The translations under genes were made by a program, and so were the position numbers. From Deltaproteobacteria bacterium (GTDB taxonomy: Bacteria; Desulfobacterota; Desulfarculia; Adiutricales; Adiutricaceae), in assembly GCA_031269135.1 (NCBI GenBank), contig JAISZP010000352.1:1-5343 (forward strand): a stretch of 5,343 nucleotides of DNA. Direction: 5' to 3'. Of the stretch, positions 1 through 5,261 are shown piece after piece; positions within the stretch are counted from its first letter, which is position 1; the number at the start of each line of letters is the position of its first letter. The notes under the pieces are model-generated. The model did no database searches. It was not told the DNA's origin and was given only the letters and a program-made list of their open reading frames with translations.

Positions 1-368
1 ATACCGCCAGCGGCATACTCAGCATCGACCAGAGACGAATCCAGGCGGCCAGGACCTTGGGCACGAGCGAACTTAAGATCGCCATTCACGTGCTTTTGCC
101 TGCTTGTATTCCTTTCATCTTCACCGGCTTCAGACTTGGCTTGGGAAGCGCCTTCACTTCAATAATCGCCGCTGAAATGCTGGCGGCCAAGGAAGGTCTT
201 GGTTACCTCATCTTCACTTCCAGGCTTTATTTTCGAATAGACTGGATCATGAGCGGCATCATAATGCTGGGTCTTCTTGGTTACTTTACGGACAGGCTCT
301 TTCGACTTTTCGGTAGGGTGGCTCTTAAACGATATGGAGTAAACGACTCCAAAGATTTTGGGGTTTGA
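1..368 (+). CDS. ABC transporter permease, NitT/TauT/SsuC type (C-terminal part, 5' end outside window)
   Basis: This is the last 121 codons of an inner-membrane permease; the reading frame is open from base 3 and continues upstream of the window. The fragment opens with the EAA loop that docks the ATPase subunit: QAARTLGTSELKIAIHVLLP fits the family pattern EAA, three residues, G, then a terminal LP. Two hydrophobic segments follow, around FIFTGFRLGLGSAFTSIIAA and WIMSGIIMLGLLGYF, and the tail is short and basic, as in SsuC, TauC and related importers of sulfonates, taurine, nitrate or thiamine precursors. The substrate cannot be told from this part. The ATPase and binding protein are not visible and presumably lie upstream. 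The gene has the same orientation as the nitrogenase-like genes, 271 bp ahead of them, which suggests but does not prove a functional link. The TTG at 57 is not the real start. Confidence 0.9.
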   Translation, partial: TASGILSIDQRRIQAARTLGTSELKIAIHVLLPACIPFIFTGFRLGLGSAFTSIIAAEMLAAKEGLGYLIFTSRLYFRIDWIMSGIIMLGLLGYFTDRLFRLFGRVALKRYGVNDSKDFGV

Positions 369-382
369 CCCCGCCGTTTTTT
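360..382 (+). terminator. Weak intrinsic-terminator-like hairpin after the permease gene
   Basis: GGGG (360-363) can pair with CCCC (369-372) around a 5-nt loop that contains the permease stop codon. A run of six T follows at 377-382. The stem is only 4 bp and four bases separate it from the T run, so any termination would be weak or partial. Confidence 0.3.
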
Positions 383-387
383 ATAGT

Positions 388-439
388 CCCGGTAAGGGCG
401 CGGCCTGACGCGTCCGTCAGGCCGCTCGCCCATATCGGG
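388..439. other. Strong GC-rich hairpin in the permease/nifH-like intergenic region
   Basis: GCGGCCTGACG (400-410) pairs perfectly with CGTCAGGCCGC (415-425) around a 4-nt loop. The structure can be extended by GGGC (396-399) with GCCC (428-431), and by CCCG (388-391) with CGGG (436-439), across small internal loops. No T run follows on either strand, so it is not a standard intrinsic terminator. It could protect the 3' end of the permease mRNA, attenuate read-through into the downstream operon, or be a copy of a dispersed palindromic repeat. Confidence 0.6.
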
Positions 440-455
440 GCCAGCTTTATATATC

Positions 456-612
456 GCAAACGTCTTATTCGATAGTATCTTATTCAGCAGCATCTTGTTC
501 AACGACGTTTTTTCGGCAGCATCTTGTTCGGCAGCATCTTGTTCAACAGCGTCTCACTCAAGAGTTCTTATTCAAGAGCTCTTACTCAAGAGCGCCTTAC
601 TCAGGCGCTCAA
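456..612. repeat. Degenerate 14-15 bp tandem repeat array upstream of the nitrogenase-like operon
   Basis: About ten head-to-tail copies of a unit close to TTCAACAGCATCTTG. Copies begin near 468, 483, 498, 512, 527, 542, 557, 571, 585 and 600, with a partial copy at 456-467. Most are 15 bp; those at 498, 557 and 571 are 14 bp, so the array is not one continuous open frame on the plus strand. The copies at 512-526 and 527-541 are identical. From 557 onward the units drift to a TCAAGAGC-type variant. The array ends about 10 bp before the putative ribosome-binding site of the NifH-like gene, so it must be in the operon leader or beside its promoter. No convincing -35/-10 pair was found in 369-639; TATATA at 448-453 has no partner -35. 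Confidence 0.75.
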
Positions 613-639
613 TTTTCATCACGGAAAGCTGACACGCAA

Positions 640-1515
640 ATGACCTCGCGCAAATCCATCCATGTATCCATTTACGGCAAAGGCGGCATCGGAAAATCGA
701 CGACCACCGCAAACATCAGCGCGGCTTTAGCTGTTTCGGGCGCCAAAGTCGTTCAGATCGGCTGCGATCCTAAGAGCGACTCGACCAATACCTTGAGAGG
801 CAATCGGCATCTGCCCACGGTTTTGGACAGCATGCGCGAGGGGAAAAAGGTTAAGCTCGAAGATATTTCGGTGGTGGGTTTTGCCGGGGTGCTATGTGTG
901 GAGTCTGGAGGTCCTGTGCCTGGCGTCGGGTGCGCAGGCAGGGGCATCAACGCCGCCGTGACGCTTTTAAAAGAACTCAAACTCTTTGAGGAGTTCAAGC
1001 CTGATTTCGTTCTCTATGACGTGCTTGGCGACGTCGTCTGCGGCGGCTTCGCCGTCCCCATTCGCGACGGCATAACCGATAGGGCTTATGTGGTCACATC
1101 AGCGGACTTTATGGCCCTTTACGCCGCCAATAACCTTTTTAAAGCCATCAATAAATACGCTCCGACAGGCGGCGCGAAGTTAGGCGGAATTATAGCCAAT
1201 CGTCTGGTGGCCGGCTATAGTCTCTCGATCATTGAAGATTTCGCTCAAAAGACGGGGGTTAAGATTTTAGGGCAGGTCCCTCGCAGCATATCGGTCTCTC
1301 GAGCGGAATTATACGGCAAGACCGTCATAGAAGACGAGCCGGACGGGGAGCAGGCTGACGTTTACCGGCTAGTCGCGCAGCGACTAGCCGAAAACCAAGA
1401 TTTGGTCATCCCCAATCCTATCGGAACCAATGATTTGCGCTCCTGGGCCAGGGATTGGGGCGACAGGCTTTATGCTCAAGAAATTGGTCTGGTCGAGGAG
1501 ATGGCGGCCATATGA
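640..1515 (+). CDS. NifH-like nitrogenase iron protein family ATPase/reductase
   Basis: A 291-aa protein, the usual length for NifH. It should work as a homodimer that binds one [4Fe-4S] cluster between subunits and uses ATP to pass low-potential electrons to the partner encoded just downstream. Visible marks are the P-loop GKGGIGKS (residues 13-20), the switch I-type motif CDPKSDST (42-49), the cluster cysteines C98 in GVGCAGRG and C134 in DVVCGGFA, the switch II stretch DVLGD (127-131), and R101, which matches the arginine that is ADP-ribosylated in some NifH proteins. The motifs are shared by NifH, CfbC, BchL/ChlL, BchX and methylthio-alkane reductase MarH, so they do not give the substrate. 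The non-canonical partner subunits argue against ordinary nitrogen fixation. The ATG at 640 has GGAAAG at 623-628, about 11 nt upstream. The stop codon overlaps the next start in ATGA. Confidence 0.93.
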   Translation: MTSRKSIHVSIYGKGGIGKSTTTANISAALAVSGAKVVQIGCDPKSDSTNTLRGNRHLPTVLDSMREGKKVKLEDISVVGFAGVLCVESGGPVPGVGCAGRGINAAVTLLKELKLFEEFKPDFVLYDVLGDVVCGGFAVPIRDGITDRAYVVTSADFMALYAANNLFKAINKYAPTGGAKLGGIIANRLVAGYSLSIIEDFAQKTGVKILGQVPRSISVSRAELYGKTVIEDEPDGEQADVYRLVAQRLAENQDLVIPNPIGTNDLRSWARDWGDRLYAQEIGLVEEMAAI

Positions 1516-3077
1516 CGGAGCTTGCAATCAGCGAAACAGTATTTACGGAGCGCTGGGCTAAAATCAGGGAAAGGCGGACCGGGGCTCTTTGCGCCTGGCA
1601 TGGCAGGCTCAGCGATCTGATGGCGGTCTTGGAACAAGACGAACCTCGCCAAACAATCCGAACCTTCGCTCAGGCGGGCCTTGATGATGTGTTGGCGGCC
1701 GTGAAGGCTCTGGGTCATATCAAAGACGCAGGTTTGATTATCCATGGGGGAGAGGGCTGCGCCGCCGGGGCGTCGGCCCTGATTAAACAGTTTGACCAAA
1801 AAGATTCGGCGACCAAATTATATTCGACCGCTCTATCGGAAAACGACTCCATATTGGGCGGAGAAGAACCTCTGGCTGAAGCTGTTAGCCGCGCCCGCGC
1901 TCAAGGAGCTAAAAGGGTCATCTTTATTTTAAGAACCCCGATGACGGCCATAAATAACGATGACGTCGCCTCGGTGATTCATCAGCATTATGAGCACGGC
2001 TCTAAGCTGGTTTATGTTCCGGTGGACGGTCTGCGCTCGAAAACAGCCTTAAGCGGCCTCGACAGCTTGTCTCACGCCTGCCTAAGCGATCTTATCGAGG
2101 GTCCTGGCGAGAGCGAAAGGATCGCGAACGGAAGGCTTGAGAGCGAAAGGCTCGTGAACGCAAGGATCGATAAACTTTTGCTGGTTTCCATGAGCGAGAG
2201 CGCCGAAGATATCGCGGAAATAATAGAGTCGTTAAAATCTTTAGGCATAAACGTATGTTCAGCGCCTCGGTTTTCATCATCTGAGACTTTTATTGACTCG
2301 GGTCGTTACAGGGCCGCGCTGGCTCTAAATGCCGAGGAAGGCGAGTATTTGGTCCAGGGTCTAGCGCACAACTTCGGAGTTAAGGCGCTAAGTTCCTTAG
2401 CGCCTGTAGGGTTGAGAGCGACCGACGCTTTTCTTCAAGCGGCGCTTTTGGTCATGACGGGGGAAGCGGACGGAGAGGCTCCTACCGGTCTAGATTCAAC
2501 TTTTGATTCAAATCTTGATTCGACTGCGGCTTCACCTCTAGATTTAACTCTTGGCTCAGCTAAAGCTCTTGAGCGCGTCCCTGGCCGCTCCGAAGCCATG
2601 CAAGCGGTCATAGCCGCGCCAGGGCGAGGAATCAGAGCATTTTTGTCGGGTTCGCTGCCGGTTGTGGCCTCGCTGGCTGAGGCTGTAAAGGATCTGGGCG
2701 GGAGTGTTGTTGGGGCGGCTTTTCCGATAGCGGAAGCTCAAAGCTTGACTGATCTCAGCCGCTTAGCCGAGGCTTCAAGCGACTCGCTGACTGTCTGCGT
2801 GGGAAATGAACCTTTCGAGATCGCCAATATCCTATTCAAAAACCCTGCGGACGTCTTAATCGGAGGCGCGGGGTTTGGAAGGCTGGCTAGAGATTTAGGC
2901 GCCCTGCATCTATCGACGGCAAGGCGCTCTTTTTATGGTTACCGGGGTCTGAGCGCGCTTGCCGAGGCCTTGGATTTCGCCAAAAAACTTCCCAAATCGG
3001 TTTCAACCTCAAGGCTGTACCAGGCAAGTTGGCTCAATAAACCCGGGAACTGGCACATAAAACTGGAGACGCTCTAA
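1512..3077 (+). CDS. Nitrogenase component 1-like subunit (NifD/NifK superfamily), divergent, third P-cluster cysteine missing
   Basis: A 521-aa cytoplasmic subunit, expected to pair with the next gene product and accept electrons from the NifH-like protein. C27 (ALCAWHG) and C83 (GGEGCAAG) match the first two P-cluster cysteines. The region that should hold the third reads LRTPMTAINNDDV (140-152); the GDD-like end aligns but P143 stands where cysteine is expected. The stretch SENDSILGGEEPL (109-121) is typical of the superfamily. By eye, the FeMo-cofactor cysteine of NifD aligns with N273, while H466 in LHLSTARRSFYGYRG aligns without gaps with the cofactor histidine region. Two low-complexity insertions, residues 200-219 and 327-350, are internal duplications and help explain the length. 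ATG at 1512 is preferred because it gives a 4-bp overlap with the upstream gene and has GAGGAG at 1495-1500; an in-frame start at 1455 would overlap by 61 bp. The substrate is unknown. Confidence 0.85.
   Translation: MTELAISETVFTERWAKIRERRTGALCAWHGRLSDLMAVLEQDEPRQTIRTFAQAGLDDVLAAVKALGHIKDAGLIIHGGEGCAAGASALIKQFDQKDSATKLYSTALSENDSILGGEEPLAEAVSRARAQGAKRVIFILRTPMTAINNDDVASVIHQHYEHGSKLVYVPVDGLRSKTALSGLDSLSHACLSDLIEGPGESERIANGRLESERLVNARIDKLLLVSMSESAEDIAEIIESLKSLGINVCSAPRFSSSETFIDSGRYRAALALNAEEGEYLVQGLAHNFGVKALSSLAPVGLRATDAFLQAALLVMTGEADGEAPTGLDSTFDSNLDSTAASPLDLTLGSAKALERVPGRSEAMQAVIAAPGRGIRAFLSGSLPVVASLAEAVKDLGGSVVGAAFPIAEAQSLTDLSRLAEASSDSLTVCVGNEPFEIANILFKNPADVLIGGAGFGRLARDLGALHLSTARRSFYGYRGLSALAEALDFAKKLPKSVSTSRLYQASWLNKPGNWHIKLETL
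2109..2168 (+). repeat. In-frame 30-bp tandem duplication inside the first NifD/K-like gene
   Basis: Two adjacent 30-bp units (2109-2138 and 2139-2168) match at 25 of 30 positions. They encode ESERIANGRL and ESERLVNARI, residues 200-219. The peptide is charged and hydrophilic and lies between the region of the third P-cluster position and the next Rossmann-like strand (KLLLVSMSES), so it is probably a surface loop. Confidence 0.8.
2490..2561 (+). repeat. In-frame 12-bp/tetrapeptide repeats inside the first NifD/K-like gene
   Basis: Residues 327-350 fall into six four-residue units, beginning LDST, FDSN, LDST and ending LDLT, LGSA. The DNA shows the same period, with GATTCAACTTTT followed by GATTCAAATCTT. 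The stretch is rich in Asp, Ser, Thr and Leu and sits between two conserved-looking domains, so it is probably a flexible linker that grew by slippage or duplication. Confidence 0.7.
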
Positions 3078-3079
3078 GC

Positions 3080-4552
3080 ATGGCTGAAATCAAACAAGGC
3101 TATCACGGGCGCGGGGGCTGCGCCTTCCACGGAGCGCTTTGGACGGTATCCTCGATTAGGAATCTGACGGCGGTGGTTCACTCGAACGCAGGCTGCTCGG
3201 CCCAAGGGCATCTCGCGGCAAGAGGCGCCGGGATCGGCTTTCCGGAACTCTTTCAGACTCCGACCACCAGTTCCATCGACCGACACGTCGTTTTCGGCGG
3301 GGGTTCAAGACTGCGTGAGCAGATAAAAAACACGGTCAAGATTATCGATTCAAAACTCTACGTCGTCTTGCAGGGCTGCGAATCGGCCATGGTGGGCGAT
3401 GATGTGACGGGCATCACCCGTGAGGCTTTGGAGGCCACGCATCCCGTATTATGCTCTTTAGTCGCCGGCCTTCACGGAGGCAGCCGTTTTGGCTACGCAA
3501 AGGTTCTTTCGGATTTATTAGGGTCGGTCGGTGAGTTGAAAGGTCTTGCAGGCTTTGAGCCTGATATCGGCCAAGAGAGCTCCGTCAATGTTTTTGGGGT
3601 GGTCCCGGTGACCGATCCTCATTTTCGCGGAGATCTGTTTGAAATTTTAAGGATCCTAAATGGTTTGGGCCTGTCCGCCAATATTTTTTTTGGGGCCTCT
3701 GACGGAGTTGAAGAGCTGTCGAACGCCAAACAGGCGAAGCTAAGCCTAGTTTTCTCAAAGTGGGGACGGCAGCCTGCCGAAAAGTTATTGGAGTCGGCGG
3801 ATCAAGCTGTTTTGGAGCGCTCTTGCCTCCCGGTGGGCTTTGAAGCGGTAAAGGCTCTTAAAGATGCTATAGCCGAAAAGTTGGGTGAATGCTCTTTAGG
3901 AGCGGGCGCCCAGTCTTTCTTGGAGAGCGAAAGAGTAAGGCAGGAGAGGCTTTTGGAGCCTTTGGACGAATGGCTCGGCGAGATTGTGGGGGCGCCGGTC
4001 GCTCTCGTTGGAGATGAAAGCGCGATAACCGGTTTGGCGAAATTTTTGCGTGACCGGCTGGGGGCTGAGATATCGCTAGCTGTGATTACCGACGCCTCCG
4101 ATGCCGGCGATATGTGGGATCGATCGGAAATATGCGATCAAGCAGAAACATATGAACAAGCAGAAACAATAGAAGGCGCTTTTGTCTGCGCCGCACAAGA
4201 GAGCGGCGTCAAAAAATTTGAGGCCGACGGCGGCGCCGGAAACAGAAATGATGAAACAATAGACCAACTGGCCGCTCGGGTTCATCGCTGCGGCGACGGC
4301 GCCGAAATTTCCGAGATTCTGACCAAAGCCAGGCCCCTTGTGGTTTTAGGCGGCGCTCCGGATGAGGCTGTCGCTAAAAAGTTAGGGGCGGGCTATTTAA
4401 ACGTGTCGTTTCCAAGTTCCGAGATCGTTTTAGGTCGGAGTTTCGTAGGACTTCATGGGGCTGTGGCGCTGGCCGAAAAGTACGCGTCGGAAGTTTTTAA
4501 AGCCCTAGACTTTAAGGAGGCTAGCGCGGCTTTAAAGCTGGTAGGATCCTGA
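3080..4552 (+). CDS. Nitrogenase component 1-like subunit (NifD/NifK superfamily) with all three P-cluster cysteines
   Basis: A 490-aa protein starting 2 bp after the previous stop, with GGAG at 3065-3068 upstream. It is the more conserved of the pair. C14 (GRGGCAFHGAL), C39 (HSNAGCSAQG) and C100 (VVLQGCESAMVGDDV) match the three P-cluster cysteines, and the segment FGGGSRLREQIKNTVKIID before C100 is typical of nitrogenase-like component 1 proteins. With only two cysteines in the partner, the pair offers five of the six ligands expected for a P-cluster. In the AKLSLVFSKW stretch (219-228), S226 stands where NifD has its FeMo-cofactor cysteine, as usual for a non-cofactor subunit. Residues 347-364 are a small internal repeat. 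The likely product is one half of an uncharacterised two-electron or multi-electron reductase; homology to BchB/BchZ, CfbD or MarK types cannot be resolved by eye. Confidence 0.9.
   Translation: MAEIKQGYHGRGGCAFHGALWTVSSIRNLTAVVHSNAGCSAQGHLAARGAGIGFPELFQTPTTSSIDRHVVFGGGSRLREQIKNTVKIIDSKLYVVLQGCESAMVGDDVTGITREALEATHPVLCSLVAGLHGGSRFGYAKVLSDLLGSVGELKGLAGFEPDIGQESSVNVFGVVPVTDPHFRGDLFEILRILNGLGLSANIFFGASDGVEELSNAKQAKLSLVFSKWGRQPAEKLLESADQAVLERSCLPVGFEAVKALKDAIAEKLGECSLGAGAQSFLESERVRQERLLEPLDEWLGEIVGAPVALVGDESAITGLAKFLRDRLGAEISLAVITDASDAGDMWDRSEICDQAETYEQAETIEGAFVCAAQESGVKKFEADGGAGNRNDETIDQLAARVHRCGDGAEISEILTKARPLVVLGGAPDEAVAKKLGAGYLNVSFPSSEIVLGRSFVGLHGAVALAEKYASEVFKALDFKEASAALKLVGS
4118..4171 (+). 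repeat. In-frame 18-bp repeats inside the second NifD/K-like gene
   Basis: Three adjacent 18-bp units encode DRSEIC, DQAETY and EQAETI (residues 347-364). The last two, 4136-4153 and 4154-4171, agree at 14 of 18 bases; the first is more decayed. The segment is acidic and follows a hydrophobic strand (ISLAVITDAS), so it is likely a surface loop. Confidence 0.65.
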
Positions 4553-4623
4553 AAAAAACGAAACGGAAAATCAAAACCAGAAAAACCTAAAAAGCGAAAA
4601 TTAAAAAAAGAACGACAAAAATT
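4553..4623. other. A-rich low-complexity spacer between convergent genes
   Basis: This stretch is strongly A-rich on the plus strand, with many short A runs broken by C and G and very few T. No hairpin followed by a T run was found for the plus-strand operon, so no intrinsic terminator can be assigned. It begins right after the stop of the second NifD/K-like gene and ends where the recognisable PIN-toxin remnant stops. It may mark a deletion junction or decayed toxin sequence. Confidence 0.5.
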
Positions 4624-4749
4624 TTATAACCATAAACCATTCAAACTCGCTTGGAGCAGCGCTTTGGAAATCGACTCGCTTTGGAGACTTATACCGGCGA
4701 ACGAAGCGGCGGAGATCAGGATGTCGGCATCAATGAAAACCCGTATCAC
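4624..4749 (-). pseudogene. Truncated PIN-family toxin gene (N-terminal remnant)
   Basis: A 41-codon frame with a GTG start that overlaps the antitoxin stop as GTGA, the normal coupling of antitoxin and toxin genes. It begins MIRVFIDADILISAASFAG, which matches the start of PIN-domain ribonuclease toxins: hydrophobic strand, first metal-binding Asp (D7), and the ISAA-type helix that follows. ISKALLQASLNG (27-38) also fits the family. The frame then stops at 4624-4626. Such toxins are usually about 130-140 aa, so the later acidic active-site residues are absent and the product should be inactive. One frame over, a few more codons (GFMVIKF) run on before a stop in the T-rich strand, so a frameshift plus loss of the rest is possible. 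Confidence 0.72.
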
Positions 4750-5015
4750 TCTGTTTCCTCGGTGCGCATATCCATAATCATTTTCACCACATCGTCATCC
4801 GAGTACAGCCCGGCCTTTTCCGCTTCACCGGCCATTGCCGTTTGCAACGTCTTCATGGCATAAACGGCGGAGTTCATCATTATGACATGATCGTCCTTAC
4901 GTATAAAAGTCACGCGGTAGCCCGCCTGCACGCCGAGAGCTTCAAGGATGTCCTTCGGCAAAGTAATCTGCCCTTTCGCCATCACTTTGGCATTGTAGAC
5001 CAATACGTTTTCCAT
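4746..5015 (-). CDS. AbrB/MazE-type antitoxin (SpoVT-AbrB domain DNA-binding protein)
   Basis: An 89-aa protein with an N-terminal SpoVT-AbrB swapped-hairpin domain (about residues 6-50). The marker is AKGQITLPKDILEALGVQAG (13-32), followed by the second strand YRVTFIRKDDHVIMM. The C-terminal part (about 50-89) is helical and acidic, as in antitoxins that wrap a PIN toxin. It should neutralise the toxin and repress its own operon. ATG at 5015 is chosen because GGAG lies 6-7 nt upstream on the minus strand and because the domain starts right after it; the frame stays open back to 5111, but those 32 residues do not look like part of the family. The downstream toxin gene is truncated, so this is probably an orphan antitoxin that may persist as a regulator. 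It converges on the nitrogenase-like operon. Confidence 0.88.
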   Translation of the reverse strand: MENVLVYNAKVMAKGQITLPKDILEALGVQAGYRVTFIRKDDHVIMMNSAVYAMKTLQTAMAGEAEKAGLYSDDDVVKMIMDMRTEETE

Positions 5016-5072
5016 TCGAGTCTCCGTTTCACAAAAATTTAAATCCCGATTTTCCATACCATCAGTGCATCC

Positions 5073-5099
5073 AGTATATCCGCGAATCACAAAAAACAA
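5073..5099 (-). promoter_or_regulatory. Possible promoter of the antitoxin gene
   Basis: On the minus strand TTGTTT (5099-5094) lies 15 bp from TATACT (5078-5073), with the start codon about 57 nt further on. The -10 is good, but the spacing is shorter than the ideal 17 bp. Confidence 0.3.
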
Positions 5100-5103
5100 G
5101 AGG

Positions 5104-5193
5104 TTATTCAATTAACGCCACCGATATCGCGCGGGGAAGTCGCCTATAGAGTTTAGCGAGATTATCGGAACGTTCATTTTTTGTTCCGAGCAT
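5104..5193 (-). CDS. Possible 29-aa small ORF upstream of the antitoxin gene
   Basis: ATG at 5193 to TAA at 5104, on the same strand as the antitoxin and ending 88 bp before its start. AAGG stands 7 nt upstream of the ATG, a fair ribosome-binding site. The peptide begins MLGTKNERSDNLAK and continues with a basic, partly hydrophobic LYRRLPRAISVAL stretch that reads like real protein rather than random sequence. No family is recognised. It could be a leader peptide, the tail of a decayed gene, or chance. Confidence 0.25.
   Translation of the reverse strand: MLGTKNERSDNLAKLYRRLPRAISVALIE
5166..5188. other. Small inverted repeat (possible stem-loop)
   Basis: CGGAAC (5166-5171) can pair with GTTCCG (5183-5188) around an 11-nt loop that includes a run of six T. 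It lies within the possible small ORF. The stem is short and could be chance. Confidence 0.25.
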
Positions 5194-5232
5194 TAAACAA
5201 CCTTCACAAAGAAAATTCGGATAAAGCTATTG

Positions 5233-5261
5233 ACTTTATTGCTTAGTAAGCGATTCATCAA
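5233..5261 (-). promoter_or_regulatory. Candidate minus-strand promoter with a palindromic operator in the spacer
   Basis: TTGATG (5261-5256) and TAAAGT (5238-5233) are separated by exactly 17 bp on the minus strand, each matching four of six consensus bases. The spacer contains the perfect palindrome GCTTAGTAAGC (5241-5251), well placed for a repressor to block RNA polymerase. The promoter would read into the small ORF and the antitoxin operon, so the antitoxin itself is a candidate binder. A plus-strand TTGACT at 5230-5235 overlaps but has only a poor -10 (ATTCAT), so a promoter facing out of the window is less likely. Confidence 0.35.

Noticed and set aside
281..502. Minus-strand open frame of 73 codons
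   Set aside because: It runs over the permease end, the strong hairpin and the repeat array, with a composition that reflects those elements.
456..612. CRISPR array
   Set aside because: The 14-15 bp units are directly adjacent with no spacers of constant length, and are too short and too variable for CRISPR repeats.
1455..1511. Longer start for the first NifD/K-like protein (19 extra residues)
   Set aside because: It would overlap the NifH-like gene by 61 bp. The ATG at 1512 gives a classic 4-bp overlap and has a GAGGAG site.
640..4552. Standard nifHDK nitrogen-fixation operon
   Set aside because: One P-cluster cysteine and the cofactor cysteine appear to be missing, and both component-1 proteins are far from typical NifD and NifK.
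4651..4863. Plus-strand open frame of 70 codons
   Set aside because: It lies antisense to the AbrB gene and the PIN remnant, both supported by family motifs.
5016..5111. N-terminal extension of the AbrB protein by 32 residues
   Set aside because: The extension begins with TTG, is not antitoxin-like, and contains the good GGAG site that serves the ATG at 5015.
5230..5258. Plus-strand promoter with TTGACT and ATTCAT
   Set aside because: The -10 is poor and no open frame follows within the window; the minus-strand reading fits better.
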